This document shows positions 19,558 through 28,805 of a stretch of DNA of 64,000 nucleotides, piece after piece. The stretch is from assembly GCA_016714495.1 (NCBI GenBank), contig JADKDU010000001.1:372001-436000 (forward strand), written 5' to 3'. Position 1 is the first letter of the stretch. Each line of letters opens with the position of its first letter. The stretch is from Hyphomonadaceae bacterium (lineage in GTDB: Bacteria; Pseudomonadota; Alphaproteobacteria; Caulobacterales; Hyphomonadaceae). The notes beneath the pieces are model-generated. The model worked only from the letters and a program-made list of their open reading frames with translations. It searched no databases and was not told the origin of the DNA. The translations under genes and the position numbers were made by a program.

Positions 19558-20070
19558 ATGACCACACCAATTTCCGCGACCATCAAGGGCGCGAGCACGC
19601 AGATGCTTGGCGCGCTAGGCGGCGTTCTGAAGAAGGGCGCCGACCATGCGGCGACGCACAAGCTGCCGGAGGATGTGTTCCTCAGCTATCGGCTGTTCCC
19701 CGACATGTTTCCGCTGGCGCGGCAGGTGCAGATCGCGACCGACCAGCTGACACGCGGCGCGGCGCGTCTGGCGGGCATGGATCTTCCGTCCTTCCCCGAT
19801 GTCGAGACCACGTTCGCGCATCTGATCGAGCGGACACAGAAAGCCAACGCCTATGTGCAGGCTGCGTCTTCCGAAGCGATGGACAAGCGCGCGGAGACGG
19901 TGATCAACATTCCGATCGGCGGCGGGCAGGAACTGCCGATGACATGCAGCATCTATCTGTCGAGCTTCGTCTTCCCGAACCTCTATTTTCATTCGGCTAC
20001 GGCCTACAACATTCTGCGCCACAATGGCGTGCCGCTCGGCAAGCGCGACTTCCTGCGCCCGCCGGGCTGA
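19558..20070 (+). CDS. DUF1993 domain-containing protein
   Basis: 170-residue all-helical protein. The pattern L-x-x-x-L-x-x-x-A-D-H-A, the R-L-F-P-D-M-F-P-L motif, V-Q-I-A-T-D and the terminal H-N-G-V-P-L-G-K-R-D-F are typical of DUF1993, a DinB-like four-helix bundle. Biochemical role unknown. A DUF3224 gene follows 4 bases later. Confidence 0.85.
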   Translation: MTTPISATIKGASTQMLGALGGVLKKGADHAATHKLPEDVFLSYRLFPDMFPLARQVQIATDQLTRGAARLAGMDLPSFPDVETTFAHLIERTQKANAYVQAASSEAMDKRAETVINIPIGGGQELPMTCSIYLSSFVFPNLYFHSATAYNILRHNGVPLGKRDFLRPPG

Positions 20071-20074
20071 TCGC

Positions 20075-20479
20075 ATGAAGATCGTCAGAGGCCCTTTCAC
20101 CATCAAGCGCGCGGCGGAAGCCGTGTGTGACAAGATGACCGGCCTGCTGGGCCGGCACACGCTGGACAAGGTCTATAGCGGCGATCTAGTCGGCGTGGCG
20201 AACGGCGAGATGCTGAGCGCGGGCTGAACGGTTCCGGGCCAGCGGGCTATGTGGCGATCGAGCGGGTCGACGGCGAGCTGGATGGGCGCAAGGGTGCGTT
20301 CTACCTGCAGCATCCCGGTATCGTGAATCGCGGCGAGGGAACGCTGACCGTGCAGGTCATTCCCGACAGCGGCACGGGCGATCTTGTCGGCCTGACCGGC
20401 GAATTCAAGATCATCATCGCACGGGGGTGTCGCGCCCAGCTACGAATTTACTCATGAAATCGCCGTCCAGGCTGGCTGA
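20075..20479 (+). CDS. DUF3224 domain-containing protein (two compensating frameshifts)
   Basis: Three consecutive pieces in two frames make up one DUF3224 protein. 20075-20227 gives G-P-F-T-I and a D-L-x-G-V-A-x-G-E-M-L-S-A segment. 20228-20425 gives GYVAIERVDGELDGRKGAF, LQHPG and V-I-P-D-S-G-T-G. From about 20426 the first frame returns with APSYEFTHE and ends at TGA 20477. The family consensus runs straight through both joints, so the indels near 20225 and 20425 (beside GGGGG) are more likely errors or very recent damage. Function of DUF3224 proteins is unknown; they form a small barrel. Confidence 0.75.
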
Positions 20480-20545
20480 TCCCGACCGACTCCAAAGCGT
20501 CACGAACCGGCCTTAACGTTCGCGGCGGGTCTGGAGGCGCATGTC

Positions 20546-22171
20546 ATGAGTCTTATCGCCAATCGCAGGACGCTTCTGGCTGGCGCGGGCGGCGGCTTGA
20601 TCCTCGCCGCCCTGCCCGGCCGTGCATTTGCAGCGCCATCGAGCGGGTTCACGCATGGCGTTGCCTCGGGCGATCCGCGCCAGACCAGCGTGATGTTGTG
20701 GACGCGCCATGTCGCATCCGCCCCGGTGAAGCTGACAGTCGAGATTGCAGAGGATGAAGCGTTCCGGACGATCACACTGACAGGCGAGACCGAAGCATCG
20801 CCCGCCAATGATTGCTGCGCCCGTGCGCGCGTCGAGGGGCTGAAGCCGGGACGCTGGTATTACTATCGCTTTATGACGCCAGATGGCGCGACCTCGGAAA
20901 CGGGACGGACGCGGACGCTGCCGTCTGGCGAGACGAAGGGGTTCCGCATCGCGGTGGTTGGATGCTCGAACGGAACATCTGGCTGGTTCAACGCCTATGG
21001 CCATCTGGCCGCTCGCGATGACCTCGATCTCGTGGTGCACACCGGCGACTACATATATGAATCTCCCGTGACGCGGCCGGACGCCGCGCCGGGCATCGCG
21101 CAACAGCGCGGGCTGGCGCCCGCCGGCGAGATCATCGCTCTGGCCGACTATCGCCAGCGCTATGCGAGCTATCGCAACGACCCGGATCTCGCCGCGTTGC
21201 ATCGTCGGCTGCCAATGATTGCGGTGTGGGACGATCACGAGACGGCCAACAATTCCTGGGCCACAGGCGCGAGCGCGCATGATCTGGCGACAGAAGGCAG
21301 CTGGGATGCGCGCAAGGCGGCCGGAGTGCAGGCGTGGCGTGAATGGCTGCCGATGGGACAGGCCTGGTATGACGCCTATCAGATCGGCGATCTGGCGACG
21401 CTGTTCCGGCTGGAGACGCGGCTGCTGGGGCGGACTAAGCAACTGGACGATGATCTCGACGCGCTGTTCGCTTCGGCCGGCGATATTGGCGCGAAGCTGT
21501 CGGTGTTCCGGTCAGGTCCTCTGGCGGACGCGGGGCGGTCGATGATGGGGCCGGGTCAGGAGCGCTGGCTGGCGGACGGGCTGAAGGCGTCTGTGGGCTC
21601 GGCTGCGCGCTGGCAGATATTGGCGCAGCAGGTAATCTTGGGCGCGACGGTGTTTCCCAAGGCCACGGCGGACTGGGTAAATGGCGCGTTGCCGGCCGAT
21701 GTGCGGTCGGATTTCGACCGGCGCAATCAGCTGACCGCGGCGGGCATGCCCTATTCGCTCGACAAGTGGGATGGCTATCCGGCTGCGCGAAAACGTCTCT
21801 ATGACAGCGCGCGCGCCGCTGGGGCCAATCTCGTCACGTTGACGGGCGACAGCCACAATGCGTGGGCGTTCGATCTTGCGGATGAGCGCGGCTCGGTAGG
21901 CGTGGAGTTCGCAGGGCAGAGCGTTTCGTCCTATGGCTTGGAGCGCCGGTTCACGGGCGACCCGAAGCGGATCGCGGCGGACTTCATCGCGGCGAACGGC
22001 AATCTGAAATGGATGGACACGAGCCAGCGCGGCTATGTCACGCTCGACATCACGCGCGACCGGATCGAGGCTGAGTATGTGTTCGTGCCGGCGCTGGGCG
22101 GGCGATCCGCAATTGCGACAGGTCGGAAGACGATCAGCGTGGCGCATGGCGCGCGACAGCTCGACGCCTAG
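20546..22171 (+). CDS. phoD: PhoD-like alkaline phosphatase D family protein
   Basis: 541 residues with a twin-arginine signal (NRRTLLAG) and cleavage near AFA. Family metal-site motifs are HTGDYIYE, WDDHE and TGDSHN. The N-terminal PhoD domain starts F-T-H-G-V-A-S-G-D-P. It hydrolyses phosphodiesters or phosphomonoesters outside the cytoplasm using Fe/Ca sites, and should be exported folded by Tat. The 3' end overlaps the convergent phytase-like gene by 4 bases. Confidence 0.88.
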   Translation: MSLIANRRTLLAGAGGGLILAALPGRAFAAPSSGFTHGVASGDPRQTSVMLWTRHVASAPVKLTVEIAEDEAFRTITLTGETEASPANDCCARARVEGLKPGRWYYYRFMTPDGATSETGRTRTLPSGETKGFRIAVVGCSNGTSGWFNAYGHLAARDDLDLVVHTGDYIYESPVTRPDAAPGIAQQRGLAPAGEIIALADYRQRYASYRNDPDLAALHRRLPMIAVWDDHETANNSWATGASAHDLATEGSWDARKAAGVQAWREWLPMGQAWYDAYQIGDLATLFRLETRLLGRTKQLDDDLDALFASAGDIGAKLSVFRSGPLADAGRSMMGPGQERWLADGLKASVGSAARWQILAQQVILGATVFPKATADWVNGALPADVRSDFDRRNQLTAAGMPYSLDKWDGYPAARKRLYDSARAAGANLVTLTGDSHNAWAFDLADERGSVGVEFAGQSVSSYGLERRFTGDPKRIAADFIAANGNLKWMDTSQRGYVTLDITRDRIEAEYVFVPALGGRSAIATGRKTISVAHGARQLDA

Positions 22172-23280
22172 AGAGGCGCGATCGTGATGCGCCAGAATTC
22201 GGTCTCGGCGCCCTCAACGCCAAAATCATTGTCGGATGCGATCAGGATTTCGGAGGACGATAGCAGGGTCATGCCTTCAATGTCGGCGCCGATCTGCGGG
22301 TGATCGTCGCTCGACATCAGCAGGTGTTTCTGCGGGAGCTGTTTGAGGTCCACGAGGTAGAGCTTGCTGGAATGCGCGATGCGTTCGAGCACGATCAGGC
22401 GGTCCTCGCCGGCCCAAGCGAATTCACATGCCTTGACATCAGTGTCGCTCACCTTGCGGCGTGCGGCGTCGCGCCTGAAGGTGGCGGGCGCGTCGAAGGG
22501 GTATCGCCATTCCGCGGCGAGTGCGCCGGTTTGCGCATCGAGCTTCCAGATCGGAGCAAAGCGTGGGTCCTCGCCGCCCAGGGCGCTCTGCATGCCGGTA
22601 TAAAGCCACGCTCCATCAGGAGACGCGCACAGGGCTTCGAGGCCGCGATTTGAGCGGCGGCTTGCGAGACTAGACGGCAGGATACCGCGTGCGGGTAGAT
22701 CGGCGTGCCATTGCAATGCCTCCGCGCCGGCGGGAACCCAGCGCTCGGCGACAACGCCATCTGGGCCGACTTTGAGCAGGGAGGGACCGTATTCCTCCGC
22801 AACGAAGAAACCGCCGTCGGGCATGGCGGCGATGGCTTCGGCGTCGGCGCCAAGGTCTTTGCTGAGGATGGGGTTTCCATCGATGCCGAAGATATTTTCG
22901 ACATCCTGCTGATCGGCGGCGGGCATGGGCAGCCCGCTGACGCGTGCGCCTGTGCGGGTTGTCAGTGGGATACTGCGGATGGCGCGCACTGTATTGGCGT
23001 CGATGGCCAGCTCGACGATCTCGGGACCGCGTTCGGGCGCGGGCATGATCTTGGCGTCGGTGGCGCGCAGATGTTCCACCGCCGTGAGGCCGTAGTCGTC
23101 GACGGCGGTGGACGCGAACATGTTCGGGCCGCGATCGGTGACTGCGAACAGCGCGCCGTCGCCGGCGCGGCGTGTGAGACCTGAGCCCAGGCCGAGCGTG
23201 AGGCGCAGTGTTTTTCGCGGCAGATCAAATTCGCCGTAAGGAAGATCGCGCCAGGTCAGTCGCTGGGCGCGCACGGGCAT
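22168..23280 (-). CDS. Esterase-like activity of phytase (phytase-like beta-propeller) protein
   Basis: 370 residues that read as a phytase-like beta-propeller (PF13449 type): D-G-A-L-F-A-V-T-D-R-G-P-N near the start, D-A-E-A-I-A-A, FFVAEEYGPSL, N-R-G-L-E-A-L and the C-terminal ADIEGMTLL. No clear signal peptide. The ATG at 23280 lies 1 base after the stop of the upstream Gly-rich gene, so it belongs to that operon. Substrate unknown; the frame is open further upstream but that part belongs to the neighbour. Confidence 0.75.
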   Translation of the reverse strand: MPVRAQRLTWRDLPYGEFDLPRKTLRLTLGLGSGLTRRAGDGALFAVTDRGPNMFASTAVDDYGLTAVEHLRATDAKIMPAPERGPEIVELAIDANTVRAIRSIPLTTRTGARVSGLPMPAADQQDVENIFGIDGNPILSKDLGADAEAIAAMPDGGFFVAEEYGPSLLKVGPDGVVAERWVPAGAEALQWHADLPARGILPSSLASRRSNRGLEALCASPDGAWLYTGMQSALGGEDPRFAPIWKLDAQTGALAAEWRYPFDAPATFRRDAARRKVSDTDVKACEFAWAGEDRLIVLERIAHSSKLYLVDLKQLPQKHLLMSSDDHPQIGADIEGMTLLSSSEILIASDNDFGVEGAETEFWRITIAPL

Positions 23281-23281
23281 G

Positions 23282-24838
23282 TCAGAATTTTCCGCCGGTT
23301 TTGAAGCCGCCGCCGCCGAAACCGCCGCCGGATTTAAAACCGCCCCCGCCGAAGCCGCCGCTGCGACCACCGCCACCGGAGCTTCCGCCGCCGCCCCAGC
23401 CGCCACCGCCCCAACCGCCACCGCCCCAGCGGCCGCCGCGCGTGGCCTGCTTGATGACTTCGCCGAGAATGACGCCGGCGACGACTTCGCCCACGCCGAT
23501 ATTACGGCCACGCCTGCGCCCGCCGAAATAATCGTCGTCATCGCGCGGGGCCTGCCGGATGGTGGCCTGGATGGCGCGCCACAGGGCTTCGCCATCGGGC
23601 GCGGGGCCCTTGCCGTAAGCTTCCAGCGCGGCTTCGAACGCGCCGCGCAGGACCATGACATAGGGGCTGTCGAGGCCGGCTTCTTTGAAGCGGCGGCGCA
23701 CGGTTTCAAGCGTGTCGGCGCCGGCGCGGCGGCGGGCCGGCAGCGCTTCGACATTGCGCCAGTTCACTTCCATCTGCAGTTCTTCAGTGCGCAGGCGGAT
23801 CAGCGCGTCGACAATGCGATCATCATCAGGCGTGGTGGTTTCGGCGGCGAGAACCTTGAGATCGGGGAAGCTGGCCTTGGCGAGACCTTCCTCAATCACG
23901 CGGCGGGCCTGTTCCTGCGGGCCGGCGTCGCCGCTGGCGGCGCGTTCCTGCTGCTCGCGCAGTCCGCTGTTCTTGGCTTCGGCGATGCTGAGGTCAGCGT
24001 CGAGCGCCTTCAATTTTTCGCGCGCCTGCACGAGTTCACCGGCGAGCTTGTTGGCGCCGCGCTCTTCGAGGCGCTGGGCTTCCAAGCGCTCGATGGCGGC
24101 CTGCGCCTCGGCTTCCTCGAGGCGCATGCTGGCGAGGTGTTCGCCGATGCGGTCAGGCAATTCGGTGAGGCGCGCGAAGTTCATGTGCGCTTCCTCGTAG
24201 CGGCAGAGTTTGGCGACCCAGCCATCGAGCATGCGGAGCGCCGCCCTTGTTGTCTTCCGGCGTGCGGAACCGCGTTGCCAGAGATAGGAGAAGAGCGGGT
24301 CTGTCTCGTAGGGCTTGCCCTTCTCCGCCCGGTCGGTCTTGGCGAGGTCGAGTTTCTGCTCGGCGCGCAGGGCGATGGATTTGGACTCTTCATACGCCTG
24401 CTTCAGCGCGAGATAGCCAGCGTCGGATTGGACTTCTTTTTCGACGGTTTCGGTGAGCGTTTCGTAGGCGCTGAGGGCGGCGTCGACTTCGGTCTCGCCG
24501 GCGCGGCGCTTTGCTTCCGCGTCTTTCAGCGCTGTCTCAGCCTGCGCCACGTCGGCCTCAATCGACGCAACGAATTTCTCGTGCTCGACCAGCAGACGTT
24601 CGGCTTCGGTCTCGGCGGCGGACAAGGTGTCGTCGGCGCCCGCCTTGATGACGTCGAGGCGCATCTTCGCAAGCTCGCGATAGGCTTCGGATTTGAGGCG
24701 CACGAGATCGGTGCGGCGGCGCGAATGGCCCTCGGCCGCGCGGGCCGAGGCGTCGAACTCCTCGCGGGCGCTGGACGTGAGCGTGTCCAGCCTGTGGAGG
24801 GCGTCCCGGCCGGTGATGACGTCGTCATAGCTGGCCAT
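23282..24838 (-). CDS. Large coiled-coil protein with glycine-rich tail
   Basis: 518 residues. Residues 1 to about 320 are almost wholly charged coiled coil. About 330-430 is a mixed domain, followed by a short hydrophobic GVGEVVAGVILGEVI helix and a tail of GGGGW/GGGGF repeats. The tail resembles those of TPM-domain proteins, but I see no TPM domain. Start and upstream stop overlap as ATGA (24836-24840), so translation is coupled to the DUF6384 gene. Function unknown; a membrane-peripheral scaffold is my guess. Confidence 0.75.
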   Translation of the reverse strand: MASYDDVITGRDALHRLDTLTSSAREEFDASARAAEGHSRRRTDLVRLKSEAYRELAKMRLDVIKAGADDTLSAAETEAERLLVEHEKFVASIEADVAQAETALKDAEAKRRAGETEVDAALSAYETLTETVEKEVQSDAGYLALKQAYEESKSIALRAEQKLDLAKTDRAEKGKPYETDPLFSYLWQRGSARRKTTRAALRMLDGWVAKLCRYEEAHMNFARLTELPDRIGEHLASMRLEEAEAQAAIERLEAQRLEERGANKLAGELVQAREKLKALDADLSIAEAKNSGLREQQERAASGDAGPQEQARRVIEEGLAKASFPDLKVLAAETTTPDDDRIVDALIRLRTEELQMEVNWRNVEALPARRRAGADTLETVRRRFKEAGLDSPYVMVLRGAFEAALEAYGKGPAPDGEALWRAIQATIRQAPRDDDDYFGGRRRGRNIGVGEVVAGVILGEVIKQATRGGRWGGGGWGGGGWGGGGSSGGGGRSGGFGGGGFKSGGGFGGGGFKTGGKF

Positions 24839-25804
24839 CAATCATTCCAGTCCGTGATGGCGCCGCCGGGAACAGGCGTGTCGAAGCGCGGCTCGAGTTC
24901 GCCGCGCTCCTTGTGACCGAGCACATCGTTGGTGATGAGGCCGGAGCTGGTCTTCTCGGCCGCCACTTTATCAAACGTGTCCTTGGCGACGCGCTGCGCC
25001 CAGATGGTCACGTCTTCGGTCGTCTGCGTTTCGATGCTGGTGATGGGGACGGACAGGATCGCGCCGCCGGGGGCTACGGCCTCGACGACGAGATAGTAAT
25101 TCATCGCATCGGGCCGTTCGGTCGACTGGCGCCAGAAGCCGGAATCCTCGTCGGGGCGCGAGACGATGCGGATGTCGTATTCCTGCGCCAGCCGCTTGTT
25201 GATGTCCTCAAGGGTGGCGACCTGCGGGCGCTGCCGTGGTGGTCATTGGCGGCGGCGCGCGCTGGCCTTCGGCGGCCACGCCGGCGAGCTGCGCGTCAAC
25301 CGCGGGCTCGACGGCGAGCGCCTGGCCTTCCGCGAGCAGGCGCGAGATTTCGGCGGGCATCGCCTTCCACTCATTCGCCTGTGGAATCGCCCAGAAGACC
25401 TGCCAGCCGACAACCAGCGCTATGATGGCGCCGGTGAAGGTCATGGCGGCGGGAAACCAATTCCTGCGGCTAACGTAAAGCTTCGCCAGCCTGACCGAGA
25501 AGCTGTCGGCAGGCGGCTTGTAGACGAAGCGCTGTTCGGCCAGCGCCTTGACGCCATCCTTCAGGATCTTGTCGGGGACGTCGATGCCCTGCGCGCCGTA
25601 GATTTCCTTGAGCCGCGCGATGAGCTGTTCCTCTCGCGCGCTTTCGTTCAGCTCCATGTCGACGATGCGCGTGCGATGGCGCAGCGTATCGACCACATCC
25701 ATGGCAAGCATCACATCGTCGAGCTTGCGGGGTTCGCCTGTCGCGGCGGGCGGCAAGGCGGGGGTCGTCACCCCCGTCTTCACCTGAACAGTCGTGTCGC
25801 TCAT
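24838..25804 (-). CDS. DUF6384-like membrane protein (frameshifted)
   Basis: The N-terminal part (25804 to about 25230) contains K-L-D-D-V-M-L-A-M-D-V-V-D-T-L-R-H, a cytosolic helical region and one membrane helix (T-F-T-G-A-I-I-A-L-V-V-G-W). The C-terminal part continues in another frame: V-A-T-L-E-D-I-N-K-R-L-A-Q-E-Y-D, NYYLVVEAVAPGG and a terminal GGAITDW. Reading across a single indel near 25230 gives one protein of about 320 residues, as expected for DUF6384. It overlaps both neighbours by 4 bases (ATGA), so it sits in a tight operon. Function unknown. Confidence 0.7.
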
Positions 25805-26985
25805 GAGGTCTTGGCGATCAGGGCGACGGCGGCGCCCTGCTCAATGAGGTGCGCCATGCGTTTCTTGCCATCTTCGACGGCGTCGCGGATCTCTTTCGAG
25901 TTCTCGGTCGCCAGCTTGCGCATCTCGGCGATGATGCCGATCGAGCGCTCCTGGTAAGAGACGACAGAGTCCACCAACTTCTTGACGGCGGCGGCCGAGA
26001 TCGTCGGGCCGTAGCCGGCTTTCAGGGCAGCTTCCTGAACCTTGCTGCCGATCTCGCTGAGGGTTTCGAGCGACTGGTCAATGCCCTTCTTCATGCTTTC
26101 AAGCGTCTGGGTCGATTCATGCAGGCCGAACATGCCGGTGAAGGTGGCCGACAGCGCGGTGAGGACAACTTCGTTGGTGCCGAAGAAGGAGACGGATTGC
26201 GCGTAGATGCGTTCCTTGGCGTTCGTCGTCTGGACGAGACGCGCCATGATCACTTCGGATGTGTTGTAGCCGATGGTGATGTTGTCAGAGAGGTCCTTGG
26301 CGACCTGGTAGCGGCCTTCCTCGGCCTGCAGGCGGCGTAGCTCCTCGTCGCGCGCGAGTTCGAGCTTCGAGCGTTCGGCTGGTTCAGTGCCTGTGTAGGC
26401 GGCGACGGCGTCGGACGCGGCTTTCATTCTTGTCTTGGCGTCCTCGAGCTTGCCCTCGGCGGCCTTCAACACGTCAAGCGCGAGGACTTCCGAGTTCTTC
26501 AGGGCGCCGCGGAAGTCCATATAGGCTTCGAGGATCAGGCGCTCTTTCTCGATCTGAACTTTTGTGTCCTTCTGCACATCGAGATAGCTGTCCTTGATCT
26601 TGTCGAAGCGGGCAGAGATGTCGCCGCGCGTCATCTTCATCCAGACATTCGACAGCCGCTCCATCGTGGAGATCTTGCCGTCGGCATACTGGTCCACGAG
26701 GCCCTTGGCGTCGTCGCGGATCGAATTGAAGGCGTTGGTGATGGTCTGATAGCGCTCGCCCACCGTGATGGCTGAGATGTGCTCGCGTACGACATCGTTG
26801 AACAGCGACATCTGGTCGAGCGTACGGGCTATGGTGGTGACCTTGTCGGGCTCCAGCTCGCTGATCTGGTTCAGTAGCGCGACAACAGGCGCGATTTCGC
26901 CCTTCTTGTCGGGGAAGAGGCCGAGCTGGCGCAACGTGCCAACCGCCTTGTCGAGATACTGAAGCGCCGTCGGGCTACCCGCCAT
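25801..26985 (-). CDS. Helical 'cell surface protein' family member
   Basis: 394 residues, predicted nearly all helical, with no signal peptide or membrane span despite the common database label 'cell surface protein'. Recognisable family stretches are LDKAVGTLRQLGLFPD at the start, W-M-K-M-T-R-G-D-I in the middle and F-G-L-H-E-S-T-Q-T-L later. The ATG at 26985 with AGGA upstream is preferred over the open frame to 27135. It is the first gene of the four-gene operon reading to 22168. Relatives co-occur with DUF6384, which supports a joint function, still undefined. Confidence 0.7.
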   Translation of the reverse strand: MAGSPTALQYLDKAVGTLRQLGLFPDKKGEIAPVVALLNQISELEPDKVTTIARTLDQMSLFNDVVREHISAITVGERYQTITNAFNSIRDDAKGLVDQYADGKISTMERLSNVWMKMTRGDISARFDKIKDSYLDVQKDTKVQIEKERLILEAYMDFRGALKNSEVLALDVLKAAEGKLEDAKTRMKAASDAVAAYTGTEPAERSKLELARDEELRRLQAEEGRYQVAKDLSDNITIGYNTSEVIMARLVQTTNAKERIYAQSVSFFGTNEVVLTALSATFTGMFGLHESTQTLESMKKGIDQSLETLSEIGSKVQEAALKAGYGPTISAAAVKKLVDSVVSYQERSIGIIAEMRKLATENSKEIRDAVEDGKKRMAHLIEQGAAVALIAKTS

Positions 26986-27430
26986 CGTCCTGACTCCCTC
27001 GTGCCGCGCCTTGGGGATGTGGCGCGCATTACGACAATACGTGCCCTCAATCTTAGCGGCTGCAAGGGAGTAGCGGCAGAATTTTTTCGATATTCGATAT
27101 CGCGCTTGCACCAACCCTATGGATCGCGATCCCAAGCATGCTTGCGAACACGCGCCAAATGGCGGGGAAAGTCGCGATGCTCAATCGCTTCATGCCTGCC
27201 ATCCAGAAAGACATGCTTCGGGAAATAACCCCGGCCGGGCATGCCGATCTTTGAGTCAATTATCAGCGCGCTTAGGGGAGTCTCGGTTGCGGCGGTTCTG
27301 ATCGGCGATTTCGTCGCGTGCGCCCCACAACGACGGCTGCGCGAAGGACTTGACGTTAATGCCTTGTGCCTCCGCTGCCTGGCGTAGAAGGGCTTCTATC
27401 CCCGCATTACTGAAAGGCGAGCCTCCTGCC
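26986..27430. other. Intergenic region with operon promoter and a coding-like fragment
   Basis: About 445 bases. The right-hand end borders the TIR remnant. On the minus strand about 27258-27430 reads as protein (NAGIEALLRQAAEAQGINVK, then SLWGARDEIADQNRR) after a TGA, possibly the decayed end of the same locus. The rest should contain the promoter for the minus-strand operon starting at 26985; I could not assign -35/-10 boxes with confidence. Confidence 0.3.
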
Positions 27431-27910
27431 CTAGCTCACCTTACAAGCAACGATCGCAACACAACGACCAATTCGCCCTCGCGCCCGCCGGCCCGTTGCA
27501 AGCCTTGCTGCCAGTTCCCGTCGGCCCGTCATGCGCTCCAATGGCGGTAGAAGAGCCAGAAACTGCTTATCGGTAGATGCGCCCTCCCAATCTGGGAGAT
27601 CGGCGGACTGAGCCGCTCCATTAAGCGCTGGCGGAACGCAGGCTCTCAGGATTATCGGCACGAGAATGTCTCTCTGCGCCGCAACCGATGCTTCGTGTTT
27701 CATCCAATCTGATTTGCAAGCCGCAGGCGTCCAACAAACGACAATGGCCTTTGCTTCTTCCAGTTCCTGTCGGATGCGCTTCGCCCAGTCTTCGCCAACG
27801 TCAATCGACTAGCCGAACCAAACGGAAAGCCCGGGATCGCCCAAGGCCTGGCTGAGCTGCTCTATGCGACGCCGATCTTCTGTTTTGTATGCAACAAATA
27901 CGTCGGGCAC
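27431..27910 (-). pseudogene. TIR-domain protein remnant (in-frame amber)
   Basis: From a GTG at 27910, with GGGAG upstream, the minus strand reads PDVFVAYKTEDRRRIEQL, then L-S-V-W-F-G, a TAG at 27809-27811 (codon 34), then SIDVGEDWAKRIRQELEEA, IVVCWTPAACKSDWMKHEAS, LVPIILRACVPP and DLPDWEG. This is a textbook bacterial TIR fold: the boxes F-V-A-Y, V-W-F...D-W and S-D-W-x-x-x-E are all there, including the Glu that is catalytic in NAD-cleaving TIRs. A further slip near 27490 seems to alter the end. As read it cannot make a full protein. TIR proteins often act in immunity or signalling. Confidence 0.65.
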
Positions 27911-28027
27911 ATCATCTCCCTGCCTTCGAACGGATCACACTGGCGCGCCTCGCGTTTATGCTCAATATCCTGCCTTGCCTGATAAGTCGCCCAGCGCGAC
28001 AACGGTGAACCTCACAGGAGTTCCGCC

Positions 28028-28804
28028 ATGCCCCGCACAGCCATCGTCACCGGATCGACCAGCGGCATTGGCGAGGGCATCGCCCGGGCGCTGGCCGCCG
28101 CCGGCAACAACATCGTCCTCAATGGTTTCGGCGACGCCGCAGCGATCGAGAAGATCCGCGCTTCCATCGAATCCGACACCAAGATGAAATGCATCTACTC
28201 CGGCGCGGACATGACAAAGCCCGAGCAGATCGAAGCGCTGTTCGCGACCGCCGCCGATACGTTTGGCCAGGTCGACATCGTGGTGAACAACGCAGGCGTG
28301 CAACACGTCTCGCCGATCGAGGATTTCCCGGTCGACAAGTGGAACCTCATCATCAACCTGAACCTCAACTCCGCCTTCCATACGACGCGCCTCGCCTTCC
28401 CCGCGATGAAAAGGCAGAAGTGGGGCCGCATCATCAATATCGCATCCGCGCACGCGCTGGTCGCTTCGCCATTCAAGAGCGCCTACGTCTCGGCCAAGCA
28501 CGGCTTGCTGGGCATGACGAAGACGATCGCGCTTGAAGGCGCGACCTTCGGCATCCGCTGCAACGCCATCTGCCCCGGCTATGTCCACACGCCGCTGGTC
28601 GACGGCCAGATCAATGACACGGCGAAGGCGCGCGGCATGACGCCGGAACAGGTGATCAACAATGTGATCCTCGCCGCCCAGCCGACGAAGGAATTCGTGA
28701 AGGTGACGGACATTGCTCAGCTGGCGGTGTTTCTCACCAGCGAAGCCGCCAACCAAATCAACGGCGCGGCGCTGTCGATCGATGGAGGCTGGGTGGCGCA
28801 GTAA
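28028..28804 (+). CDS. bdhA: 3-hydroxybutyrate dehydrogenase
   Basis: 258-residue SDR. Cofactor motif TGSTSGIG (about 8-15), NNAG, catalytic S and Y-V-S-A-K, and a C-terminal S-I-D-G-G-W. The segments I-C-P-G-Y-V-x-T-P-L-V and Q-P-T-K-E-F-V are characteristic of D-3-hydroxybutyrate dehydrogenase. It interconverts 3-hydroxybutyrate and acetoacetate, linking PHB breakdown to central metabolism, which fits the phaC/phaR/phasin genes 5-9 kb away. AGGAG precedes the ATG. Confidence 0.88.
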   Translation: MPRTAIVTGSTSGIGEGIARALAAAGNNIVLNGFGDAAAIEKIRASIESDTKMKCIYSGADMTKPEQIEALFATAADTFGQVDIVVNNAGVQHVSPIEDFPVDKWNLIINLNLNSAFHTTRLAFPAMKRQKWGRIINIASAHALVASPFKSAYVSAKHGLLGMTKTIALEGATFGIRCNAICPGYVHTPLVDGQINDTAKARGMTPEQVINNVILAAQPTKEFVKVTDIAQLAVFLTSEAANQINGAALSIDGGWVAQ

Positions 28805-28805
28805 C

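Noticed and set aside
23320..23470. Short GC-rich repeats as a CRISPR or tandem repeat array
   Set aside because: They are codon-level repeats of the GGGGW/GGGGF protein tail, with no spacers or conserved repeat unit.
23279..24916. 545-codon plus-strand frame opposite the Gly-rich coiled-coil gene
   Set aside because: Ala/Phe/Gly-rich shadow of a repetitive GC-rich gene; no motif, while the minus frame is coupled to its neighbours.
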